The notes under the pieces are model-generated. The model did no database searches. It had not been told where the DNA came from and was given only the letters and a program-made list of their open reading frames with translations. Below, piece after piece: positions 56,801-63,664 of a stretch of 64,000 nucleotides of DNA (positions are counted from its first letter, which is position 1; each line of letters begins with the position of its first letter). The translations under genes were made by a program, and so were the position numbers. The stretch is from Deltaproteobacteria bacterium (lineage in GTDB: Bacteria > Myxococcota > Kuafuiibacteriia > Kuafuiibacteriales > Kuafuiibacteriaceae). The stretch covers positions 304,074 through 368,073 of the forward strand of contig JACKEN010000006.1 of the NCBI GenBank assembly GCA_020632995.1. Direction: 5' to 3'.

Positions 56801-59800
56801 ACGAGTACGTCGACATCACCGGCGGCTTCGGCATCAACTTCCTCGGCTACTCGCCGCCCTACGTGCGAGACGCGGTGAAGGCCCAGCTCGACAAGGGCTT
56901 CGAGGTGGCGCCCCAGTCCCCCCTGGCGGGGGAGGTGGCGGCGCAGTTCTGCAAGCTGACCGGCCAGGAGCGGGTGTTCTTCGTGAACACCGGCTCCGAG
57001 GCGGTGATGGCGGCGGTGCGTCTGGCCCGCACCGTGACCGGGCGCTCCAAGATCGTCTACTTCTCCGGCGCCTATCACGGCGTGCACGACGAGGTGCTGG
57101 GTCGTACCCAGAACAACAACGGGCGGCTGGTGACGCTGTCCGCCGCGCCCGGGGTGCCGGGGGCGGCGGTGTCCGAGGCCATGATCCTCGAGTATGGTAC
57201 CGCGGAGTCGCTGGAGATCATCCGGCGCCACGCCCACGAGCTGGCCGCGGTGCTCATAGAGCCGGTGCAGAGCCGAGTCCCGGAGCTGGTCCCGGTGGAG
57301 TTCCTGAGAGAGGTCCGGGCCATCACCGAGAAGAGCGGCACCGCGTTCATCATGGACGAGGTCATCACCGGCTTCCGGACCCACCTGGGCGGCCTGCAGG
57401 CCGCGTGGGGGATCAAGGCCGACCTCGCCACCTACGGGAAGGTGGTGGGGGGCGGGATGCCGATCGGGGTCCTGGCCGGCAAGGCAGCCTTCATGGACGC
57501 GGTGGACGGCGGGGCCTGGCGCTACGGCGACGCCTCGGTGCCCGAGGCCGACGTCACCTACTTCGCGGGGACCTTCCACCGCCATCCGGTGGCCCTGGCC
57601 GCCGCCAAGGCGGTGCTCACCCACCTCGAGCGAGAGGGGCCGGCCCTGCAGGAGACCCTAAACGCGAAGACCGCCGCGTTCGCGGGGCGCCTGAACGAGG
57701 CGCTGTCGGCGCGCGGGGTGCCGGTGCGGATCAGCTACTACTCGTCGTGGTTCCGCTTCGAGATCCCCCACGACGTGGTGTACGCGCCGCTGTTGGCGTT
57801 CCACCTGTTGGACCGCGGGGTGTTCTGCCGGCAGATCGGTCAGAACAACTTCCTGTCCACCACCCACACCGACGCGGACCTGGCCTTCATCGAGGCCGCG
57901 GTCATCGCCGGGGTGGACGCGCTGTTGGAAGCGGGCTTTTTGCCCTCAGGAGCCAGCTCAGCGCTCCGCGCTTCGCAGGCTCCTGCGCCAGAGGCGTACT
58001 CCTCCGGCCTGCGGCCTGCCCAGCCCGCAACCCCGCCTGCACCGCCCCCCGCCGGGCCGGTGGCCCTGTGCGAGGCCCAGCGGGAGATCTGGCTGACCTC
58101 CCAGATGGGCCCGGGGGCGAGCTGCGCCTTCAACGAGTCCTTCACCCTGGACCTCAGGGGCAAGCTCGAGCAAGACGCCTTGCGAGCGGCGATCGAGGGG
58201 ATCCTGGCCAGGCACCACGCGCTGTCCTTCGTGTTCGCGCCCGACGGCCAGAGCCAGCGGTACCAGCAAGCGACCCTGGACCTGCGGGTGCACTCCGAGG
58301 GCGTCGATCTGGAGGCCCTGAAGCGGCGTGAGGCCACCACCGCGTTCGACCTCGAGCACGGGCCGCTGTTCCGCTTCCACCTGGTGCGCCTCGGGCCGGA
58401 GCACCACCAGCTGATCTTCACCGTCCACCACATCGTGCTGGACGGCTGGTCGGCCGGGGTGGTGCTGGAGGACTTGGGCGCCCTCTACACCGCGGCGGTG
58501 ACCGGCGCACCCGCGCCGAGCGCGCCCGCGGAGGCCTACGCCGACTACGTGGCGTGGGAGCATCAGACCCAGGCCGGGCCGGACGGCGCGGCGTCCCTCG
58601 CGTACTGGCGCAAGCTCTTCATGGGGGACGGCGAGGGCGCCAAGGCGGTGGAGCCGCCCGCCCTGGAGCTGCCGACCGATCGACCCCGGCCGCCCCTCAA
58701 GGGCTTCGTCGGCGACTCGTTCGAGGGGCGCATCCCGGCCGACGTGCTCGCCGCGGCGAAGGCGGCGGCGCGGCGCGAGGGGGTGACCCTCTTCGCGTTC
58801 CTGCTCTCCGCCTGGCAGACCCTCCTGTTCCGGCTCAGCGGGCAGACCGACCTCACGGTGGGCGTCCCGGTGGCGGGCCAGGCGGTGGCCGACATGCACC
58901 ACATGGTGGGGCACGCGGTGAACTTCCTGCCCACGCGGACGCGCCTCGAGCCTGAAGGGCCGTTCTCGGCCCTGGTGAAGCAGGTGAAGGGGGTGATGCT
59001 GGACGCGCACGAGCACCAGCACGCCACCTTCGGGAGCATCGTGCGCCACGTGCGCTTCTCGAAGGAGCGGAACCGGCTCCCGTTCATCCAGGTGGTGTTC
59101 AACCTCGACCGCCGCTTCGTGACGAGGGGCTTCGAGGGGCTCGTGGCCGAGATCCACGACAACGTGAAGCGCCACGTGAACTTCGACCTGTTCTTGAACC
59201 TGATCGAGGACAAGGACGGGCTCGGGATCAAGCTGGACTACGACGCGGAGCTCTTCGACCCCGCCACCATGGCCCGCTGGATGGGGGCCTACCAGGCCGC
59301 CCTGGCCGACGCGGCCCGAGACTCGACCCAACCGGTGCGGAACGTGGCGGTGCTCCCGGAGGCGGAGCGCAGGCGGATCCTCGAGACCTTCAACGACACC
59401 GCGGGGCCGGCCCCGCAAGGCAGCCTGCACGGCTTGATCCGGGCGGAGGCCGAGCGGCACCCTGAGAAGATCGTGGTGAGGGGGGAGGGGGCCCAGCTCA
59501 CCTCGGCCCAGCTGATGGACGCCGCGGCGAGGGTCGCGGGCCTGCTCGCGAGCCACGGGGTCGTGTCCGGCGATCTGGTCGGGGTGTGCCTCAAGCGGAC
59601 CCCCGACGCGGTGGCGGCCCTGCTCGGGGTGCTGGAGGCAGGGGCGGCCTACGTGCCCCTCGATCCGGAGTTCCCGGCCGAGCGCCTGGCCTTCATCGTG
59701 GAGGACGCGGGCCTGAAGGTGATCCTCACCGAGGACGCGCTGGCCCAGGTGGTCGCGCCCCTCGCGGCGCCGAAGGTGGGCATCGAGGGGGCGGCGTCGG

Positions 59801-61263
59801 CTGCACCCGCGACCCCCGCGGCGGTGGCCGACGGCGCGCTCGCCTACGTGATCTACACCTCGGGGAGCACCGGCAAGCCAAAGGGGGTGCGCCTGCCCCA
59901 CCGGGCGGTGACGGCCTTCCTCGCCGCGATGGTGAAGACGCCGGGGCTCACCGCGCAAGACACCCTGCTCGCGGTGACCACGTTCTCCTTCGACATCCAC
60001 GTCTTGGAGATCTTCCTCCCGCTCTTCGTGGGGGGCACGGTGTACGTGGCGTCCTCCACCGAGCTCGCGGGTGGTGCGGCCCTGAAGGACGCCCTGGCTC
60101 GCTCGGGGGCCAACGTCATGCAGGCCACGCCGTCGCTGTGGCGGGTGCTCCTCGACGCGGGCTGGGATCCGGCGCCCACCTTCAAGGCGCTGTGCGGGGG
60201 CGAGGCGTTGCCTCGCGATCTCGCCAACGCCCTCGGGGCGAAGACCGAGCTGTGGAACATGTTCGGGCCTACCGAGACCACGGTGTGGTCCCTCGTCGCG
60301 CGGGTGACCCCCGGCGAGGGTCCGGTCTCGATCGGGCGGCCGATCATGAACACGAAGGTGTACGTCCTGGACGAGGCGCGCCGCCCGGCGCCGCTCGGCG
60401 TCCCGGGCGAGCTCTACATCGGCGGGGCGGGCCTGGCGGAGGGCTATCACCTCAGGCCGGAGCTCACCGAGGAGCGCTTCGTCCCCGATCCCTTCGCGGG
60501 CACCCCGGGGGCGCGGATGTACCGCACCGGAGATCGGGCCCGCTGGGCACCGGACGGTACGGTGGACTTCCTCGGGCGCCTGGACTTCCAGGTGAAGGTG
60601 CGGGGCCACCGCATCGAGCTGCCGGAGATCGATCTCGCCCTCGGGCAACACCCGGGGGTCGGGGCGCGCGCCACCGTGGTGCGCGAGGATCGCCCGGGGG
60701 ATCGGCGGCTCGTCGCGTACTACGAGCCGGTGCCGGGCGTCCCGGTCACCGGCACCGAGCTCCGGAACCAGCTCCGCCGTACTCTGCCGGAGTACATGGT
60801 GCCGCAGCACTTCGTGGAGGTGCCGGCGCTGCCGCAGACGCCAAACGGCAAGATCGACCGTCGCAAGCTGGTGGCCGAGTTCCGTATCGGAGCAGGAGGT
60901 GGGGATCAGTTCGCGCCCCCGCGCACCGACAACGAGAAGATGTTGGCGGGCCTCTTTTCCGAGGCGCTGGGCGTGGCTAAAGTCGGGCTCCACGACAACT
61001 TCTTCGCCCTCGGCGGGCACTCGCTCCTCGCGATGAGCGTGCTGCTGGAGGTGGAGCGTCGGACGGGGCAGCGATGGACTACGCAGCAGATGGTGTTCTC
61101 GGACCTCGAGCAGCTCGCGCAGCAGCTCCCGGCGCCGACGCCGTCTGTCACGAGGCCCCCCGCCGCGCCGCCTCCGCCTCCTCCGCTGCCGAGGTCGGAG
61201 CCACGCGCCAGCCTCGGCCGGCGCCTCTTCGCCTCCCTCCGCGACCGCGTCCGGGGCGGCTGA
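50866..61263 (+). CDS. Hybrid NRPS-PKS megasynthase with built-in aminotransferase
   Basis: 3465 residues. Domains in order: ~150-residue end piece of a condensation domain; A1 (~188-690, YTSGSTGAPKG); PCP1 (Ser744); KS (~809-1230, catalytic Cys985, His in VETHGTGT and KTNVGH); AT (~1338-1640, GHSVGE Ser1432, HAFH at ~1528, malonyl type); ACP (Ser1760); class III aminotransferase (~1926-2360, PLP Lys2192); C (~2399-2840, HHIVLDG 2521-2527); A2 (~2857-3330, YTSGSTGKPKG); PCP2 (Ser3386); a Pro/Arg tail. No thioesterase or reductase. A-domain codes read DFWNIGMVHK (threonine) and DILQLGMVWK (glycine). The KS-AT-ACP-AMT-C order is the one that makes beta-amino acids in microcystin and iturin lines. 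Predicted chain: threonine, plus malonate, beta-amination, plus glycine. The ATG overlaps the previous stop. Confidence 0.95.
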   Translation: MTRAIPLTALPSDRARPAEPSGARHRAKRDAGAADPALAEAALAALLARASGEPEVAWLARRGDQVRRVEVVAEGDGAALVAAVTAAPGTAAEPAGPALFAGATMDPAPACAAVFSAGPEGWQVSVDADVHGPAAAAAWLDAWVALAGALGTQPGAEVGALPMLDHAGAQARLTASRAGVRSFEVQDSLHERVEAAADRFGRNVAVQVPAGSCPAVTLTYAELDAKANRLAHRLLKEGLQPEGLVGVFLDRTADLVVGILAVLKAGGAYLPLDLSYPKERVAFILEDADSPLVLTTTNLQDDLPETEAKVLCLDEEAQALEVESSARPHLKIGPERLAYVIYTSGSTGAPKGVMVTHGNAVRLFDATEAWFGFDERDVWTLFHSHAFDFSVWELFGALIYGGRLVVVPYLVSRSPDAFHALLTQEAVTVLNQTPSSFRQLIRAEARAKEASQLSLRYVIFGGEALELAALAPWMDRHGDAAPRLINMYGITETTVHVTWRPITRADVDARKGSVIGVPIPDLELFVLDSAQGLLPPMIPGELYVAGAGLARGYLKREALTEERFATVDLGDGPRRLYRTGDRARRTLDGDVEYLGRVDLQVKLRGFRIELGEIESHLVNTQLVSEAVVLVREDEPGQPRLVAYVVPAAGAQVDVVALRAALAPLVPPYMVPGFFVVQDNLPLTRNGKVDRKALPPPTSARPDLAVAFVAPGTPMEQRLAALWRATLGLEVVGIDDNFFDLGGTSLLVADLREAVEAELGHPVEVVTFFQHPTVRALAKHLAEARGAAVFSDVEARAERARRQGGTGAVAIIGMAGRFPQADDITGFWQNLVEGRDCITHFTQEELRGTELDLERVFSQPGYVPARGVVKDAECFDAKFFGMNPREAALMDPQHRVWLEEAYHALEDAGCDPSTYTGKIGVFAGSFTNNHLLYNLAKDRAYVERYVRSRSADALQILVSNDKDFLASRVSYQLDLKGPAMAVQCGCSTSLVAAVKAYQSLLAHESDIVLAGGVCISQPQARGYLYNEGGMTSADGACRAFDADASGTVFSNGAAVVVMKRLEDAVADGDVISAVIRGAALNNDGAVKMSYTAPSVDGQAEVIVAAQARAEVSPDSIGYVETHGTGTSLGDPIEVAGLTRAFRRQTDRKQYCGLGSVKTNVGHMDAAAGVTGLLKAALVLEREQIPPTVHFKKANPELHLEDSPFFVVDSLRPWPRGEAPRRAGVSAFGVGGTNAHVVLEEAPARQASGPSRAAQVILLSGRDALALDRQSERLAAHLTEHPEVPLADVAHTLRVGRRALPERQAVVATGAADAMQALLTRDPKRIVRGRPLGGAPQVVFMFPGQGAQHVDMGRALYDQEPVFRRHIDEVTEILQPILGLDLRKVMYPEGDPAEAARILKETGNTQPALFAIEYALARLWMSWGVEPTAMVGHSVGEYAAACLAEVFTVEDAATVLATRARLMQSMPGGAMRAVRMSEAELTPHLVDGVALAAVNAPGLSVVSGPYEAIAAFDAEMSGAGLETIELHTSHAFHSTMMEPILAPFEAAVAAVRRRAPRRPFVSTLTGTWITDAEATDPAYWARQLRHTVRFSAALGTLFETPHRLLLEVGPSQNLSTSARQHRAPGRSFEVVPSLGGPRDTRPASEALLEAAGRLWIAGAPPDWAAFSAGERRNKVRLPGYPFERVKHWVEPPPLTAGGDVVAAQVQAVLQEPTEAAPATPVDPGDRKDRIRAKLRELLLELSGIDITEDARGTAFTDMGFDSLFLTQASAEIQGQLGVKVKFRRLLEDVTTLDALTALLDEELPADAFAAPPPVPVAAPTVAAPSAAVSAMPAPSGTGTFLEEVIRTQLAVMNQQLEALKGGALPAGLPAVAGATQPAAPAGIPVSEGYAKDRTRRGAVPYRPIEKAPGGGLTETQQRHLDALIERVSAKTRTSKAQAQQYRGVHADPRGVSGFKAAYKELVYQLVMERSQGARIWDVDGNEYVDITGGFGINFLGYSPPYVRDAVKAQLDKGFEVAPQSPLAGEVAAQFCKLTGQERVFFVNTGSEAVMAAVRLARTVTGRSKIVYFSGAYHGVHDEVLGRTQNNNGRLVTLSAAPGVPGAAVSEAMILEYGTAESLEIIRRHAHELAAVLIEPVQSRVPELVPVEFLREVRAITEKSGTAFIMDEVITGFRTHLGGLQAAWGIKADLATYGKVVGGGMPIGVLAGKAAFMDAVDGGAWRYGDASVPEADVTYFAGTFHRHPVALAAAKAVLTHLEREGPALQETLNAKTAAFAGRLNEALSARGVPVRISYYSSWFRFEIPHDVVYAPLLAFHLLDRGVFCRQIGQNNFLSTTHTDADLAFIEAAVIAGVDALLEAGFLPSGASSALRASQAPAPEAYSSGLRPAQPATPPAPPPAGPVALCEAQREIWLTSQMGPGASCAFNESFTLDLRGKLEQDALRAAIEGILARHHALSFVFAPDGQSQRYQQATLDLRVHSEGVDLEALKRREATTAFDLEHGPLFRFHLVRLGPEHHQLIFTVHHIVLDGWSAGVVLEDLGALYTAAVTGAPAPSAPAEAYADYVAWEHQTQAGPDGAASLAYWRKLFMGDGEGAKAVEPPALELPTDRPRPPLKGFVGDSFEGRIPADVLAAAKAAARREGVTLFAFLLSAWQTLLFRLSGQTDLTVGVPVAGQAVADMHHMVGHAVNFLPTRTRLEPEGPFSALVKQVKGVMLDAHEHQHATFGSIVRHVRFSKERNRLPFIQVVFNLDRRFVTRGFEGLVAEIHDNVKRHVNFDLFLNLIEDKDGLGIKLDYDAELFDPATMARWMGAYQAALADAARDSTQPVRNVAVLPEAERRRILETFNDTAGPAPQGSLHGLIRAEAERHPEKIVVRGEGAQLTSAQLMDAAARVAGLLASHGVVSGDLVGVCLKRTPDAVAALLGVLEAGAAYVPLDPEFPAERLAFIVEDAGLKVILTEDALAQVVAPLAAPKVGIEGAASAAPATPAAVADGALAYVIYTSGSTGKPKGVRLPHRAVTAFLAAMVKTPGLTAQDTLLAVTTFSFDIHVLEIFLPLFVGGTVYVASSTELAGGAALKDALARSGANVMQATPSLWRVLLDAGWDPAPTFKALCGGEALPRDLANALGAKTELWNMFGPTETTVWSLVARVTPGEGPVSIGRPIMNTKVYVLDEARRPAPLGVPGELYIGGAGLAEGYHLRPELTEERFVPDPFAGTPGARMYRTGDRARWAPDGTVDFLGRLDFQVKVRGHRIELPEIDLALGQHPGVGARATVVREDRPGDRRLVAYYEPVPGVPVTGTELRNQLRRTLPEYMVPQHFVEVPALPQTPNGKIDRRKLVAEFRIGAGGGDQFAPPRTDNEKMLAGLFSEALGVAKVGLHDNFFALGGHSLLAMSVLLEVERRTGQRWTTQQMVFSDLEQLAQQLPAPTPSVTRPPAAPPPPPPLPRSEPRASLGRRLFASLRDRVRGG

Positions 61264-61272
61264 TCTGACGCC

Positions 61273-62046
61273 ATGCACCCCTTCTACTTCGGGCGGGCCG
61301 ATCGGCCCCTGTTCGGGGCCTACCACGCCGCCGCGAACCCCCACTCCACCAAGGGCGTGGTGCTCGTGCACCCGTTCGGGCACGAGTACTTCCCGGCCTA
61401 CCCCGCCCTGCAACAGCTGGCGGTGCGGCTGGCGCGCGCGGACGTCCACGTGCTGCGCTTCGACCTGTACGGGGCGGGGGACTCCGGGGGCGACTTCGGC
61501 GAGGGCGGCCTCGAGCAGTGGCAGGATGACCTGCGCCTCGCGGTGGAGGAGCTCCAGGCGATGGCCCAGGTGCGCGAGGTGACCCTGGTGGGGCTGCGCT
61601 TCGGCGCCACCCTCGCCTGGCTCGCCTGTCGCGAGGGGCGCCTGGCCCAGCGGCTCGCGCTGTGGGCGCCGGTCCTCGATGGCGCAGGTTACCTTGCCGA
61701 GATGCGGGCCCTCGAGGACAACTACACCAGCCACGCGCTCCCCGCGCCGCGCGAGGCGGTGGCGCGGGGGCCCCGCTTCGAGGTGCTCGGCTACCCGATC
61801 TCCGAGGCCCTCGAGGCCGAGCTCGCCGCGGTGGACCTGCGTCCGGGGCCGGCCCTCGATCTGCCCACCCTCGTCGTGGCGCGGCCGGGGAGCGAGGGGG
61901 AGGTGCACCGCTACGACCTCGGCTTCCGGGTGGAGCTGCTGCCCTACGAGGAGGCCTGCATCTGGCTCAAGAACGAGAGCATGAACGAGGCGGTGGTGCC
62001 GTCGGGCGCCCTGACCGCCCTCACCGAGTGGGTGGTCGGGTCATGA
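61273..62046 (+). CDS. Alpha/beta hydrolase homologue lacking the nucleophilic Ser
   Basis: 257 residues, alpha/beta hydrolase fold: VVLVHPFGHEYFP after strand 3 and LRFDLYGAGDSGGDFGE before the nucleophile elbow. The elbow reads G107-L-R-F-G111: Arg109 stands where Ser is expected. This is the pattern I associate with the exosortase A-associated hydrolase 2 group, whose elbow is also altered. It begins 10 bases after the megasynthase stop and overlaps the next gene by 4 bases. A release, transfer or editing role for the assembly line is inferred; it may be a binding subunit of its partner. Confidence 0.8.
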   Translation: MHPFYFGRADRPLFGAYHAAANPHSTKGVVLVHPFGHEYFPAYPALQQLAVRLARADVHVLRFDLYGAGDSGGDFGEGGLEQWQDDLRLAVEELQAMAQVREVTLVGLRFGATLAWLACREGRLAQRLALWAPVLDGAGYLAEMRALEDNYTSHALPAPREAVARGPRFEVLGYPISEALEAELAAVDLRPGPALDLPTLVVARPGSEGEVHRYDLGFRVELLPYEEACIWLKNESMNEAVVPSGALTALTEWVVGS

Positions 62047-62927
62047 GCGCGCGCTTCGTGGAGCGGGTGGCCCTGTTGGGGCCGGAGCAGGACCAGGTGG
62101 CGGTGGTCAGCGACCCCGCGACCCGACACCCCGAGGCGGTGGGGGTGCTCCTGATGAACGCGGGGCTCATCCATCGGGTCGGCCCGAACCGCCTGAACGT
62201 GGACCTCGCCCGCCACGCGGCGTCTGCAGGCCACGTTGCGATGCGCCTCGACCTCGCCGGCTTCGGTGACTCGGCGCCGGCGGTCGGCGGCCTGCGCTTC
62301 GAGGAGGGCGCGGTGCGCGACCTGCGGCGCGGCATGGACTACCTGGCCGAGACCCGGGGCCTCACCCGCTTCGTGGCGGCCGGGCTCTGCTCGGGGGCCG
62401 ACGTCTCCCTCAAGCTCGCGGCCGAGGATCCGCGGGTGGAGCAGGCGGTGTTGATCGATCCGTTCTCGTACGAGACCCGGCTGTTCTGGCTGCAGGGCTA
62501 CGCCCACCGGCTCCTGCGGCGCGAGAGCTGGAGCAGCTTCATCCACGGTGACAGCTACATCCGGCACGCGCTGGGCGATCGGGTGCGGCAGGCCCTGAAC
62601 ATCGTGCCCGAGGCGGAGGGGCAGGGTGCGGCGCCGGAGCCCTGGCAGCAGCCCGAGGCCTCGCGCATCTTCGAGTGCGTCAGCGACGCGGTGGTGAAGC
62701 ACGGGACCCGCCTGGTCCTGGCCTACTCGGGGGGTCCGGCCTGGTACAACTACCTGGCCCACCTGCGGCCCGGGTTCCAGCCGCACAAGCACACCGGGCG
62801 CGTCCTGCTGGAGCGGTTCGCCGAGGCCGACCACACCTTCACCCTGAGCTACCACCGGCAGGCGCTGGTGCAGGCCTTCGATCGCTGGCTGGCCTGGCGC
62901 CCTGAAGCTGTTCCCTCATTTGGGTGA
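62043..62927 (+). CDS. Alpha/beta hydrolase with Cys in the nucleophile elbow
   Basis: 294 residues. Fold markers: GVLLMNAGLIHRVGPNRLNVDLAR, RLDLAGFGDS, then the elbow G114-L-C-S-G118 with Cys116 in the nucleophile position; a His in ADHTF near residue 262 and an acid in DPFSYE are plausible triad members. The pair of hydrolases resembles exosortase A-associated hydrolases 1 and 2. It is the last gene of the operon and the best candidate to release the PCP2-bound product (inference). The ATG overlaps the upstream stop (ATGA). Confidence 0.8.
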   Translation: MSARFVERVALLGPEQDQVAVVSDPATRHPEAVGVLLMNAGLIHRVGPNRLNVDLARHAASAGHVAMRLDLAGFGDSAPAVGGLRFEEGAVRDLRRGMDYLAETRGLTRFVAAGLCSGADVSLKLAAEDPRVEQAVLIDPFSYETRLFWLQGYAHRLLRRESWSSFIHGDSYIRHALGDRVRQALNIVPEAEGQGAAPEPWQQPEASRIFECVSDAVVKHGTRLVLAYSGGPAWYNYLAHLRPGFQPHKHTGRVLLERFAEADHTFTLSYHRQALVQAFDRWLAWRPEAVPSFG

Positions 62928-62930
62928 TGT
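62915..62930. promoter_or_regulatory. TCACCCAAAYG-set motif, copy 3
   Basis: CATCACCCAAATGA read on the minus strand, spanning the stop of the last operon gene and about 90 bases before the broken lipoprotein gene. It shares its core with the palindromes before the tandem lipoprotein genes. Confidence 0.3.
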
Positions 62931-63011
62931 CTCGTCCCGGGCGCTCCGCCGCGAGACGGGCGCCGCGACAGGAGTGCACTACGCAGTCGGTCGGTGATAG
63001 ACGGCCTCTCG

Positions 63012-63658
63012 ATGCAAGCCCGTGCCTTCGCATTCGTGCTGGTGGTCCTGGGGACGTCCGCCTGCGCCCGGTCTGAAGTCGCAGCGCCGCGGCGGTCCTG
63101 TCGGAGGACGGGCCGGGCCGCTTCAAGGGTGTCGCAGCGGGTCCGTCCAAGGTGACGCTCGAGGTAGGCAACCTCAGCCGCACCGTGGACGTGCGGGTGT
63201 CGGCCACGCGCGTGGACCGGGCCACCCTCTCCTGCGCCGAGGATGGCAGCGGGCAGAGCGAGACGGGCGTGTGTCGGGTGCGCGTCGGCGCGAGCCAGCC
63301 GGTCCTGCTGGACCTCCTCGGCGACGGACAACCGGCGTTCGGGTTCGAGCCCACCTGGACGATGGCGGACAAGAAGGTGGCCCGCCTGGACGGCGGCGCG
63401 ATCCGGGGGGTCAGCCCCGGCCGGACCAAGCTCTCGGTGGAGGTGGGTGGCGCGCGCGCCGAGCTCGAGGTCGATGTCTGGCCGCTGGCCTGCAGTGAGA
63501 AGGTGGAGAGCAAGCTGACTTACATAGTGGGGCACCGGGGGGTCCAGCTGGAGTGCAAGGTGAAGGACCCCGAGCCGTGCATCGACTTCTTCATCAAGCG
63601 CAAGTGGTCGGTGCCCGAGGCCCTGGGCGGGTGCTGCTGCGTCGGCGCCCAGTGGTAG
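63012..63658 (+). pseudogene. Broken lipoprotein gene with Ig-like (Big2-type) domains
   Basis: ATG 63012 opens a good lipoprotein signal (hydrophobic core, then GTSAC, Cys at residue 18), but that frame turns into Arg-rich sequence and stops at 63155. The body continues in another frame, open from 63077 to 63658, beginning inside an Ig-like domain (VLSEDGPGRFKGVAAG...) and continuing with a second one (WTMADKKVARLDGGAIRGVSPG). The first half of the first Ig-like domain is missing. A deletion with a frame change between about 63077 and 63150 explains this best; a sequencing error alone would not restore the missing part. TAGACG lies 8 bases before the ATG. A C-terminal piece might still be translated from GTG 63152. 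Confidence 0.65.
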
Positions 63659-63664
63659 AGCGCC

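Noticed and set aside
57958..61908. Long minus-strand frames across the NRPS-PKS gene
   Set aside because: Mirror frames of the megasynthase; composition rich in Arg, His and Pro and no recognisable family.
61662..62042. A longer N-terminus for the second hydrolase
   Set aside because: The frame overlaps the first hydrolase gene and its sequence is Arg/Gly/Pro-rich; the ATGA overlap at 62043 is the natural start.
63152..63658. An intact small gene starting at GTG 63152
   Set aside because: It would start in the middle of an Ig-like domain, lacks a suitable ribosome site, and its expected signal peptide sits upstream in another frame.
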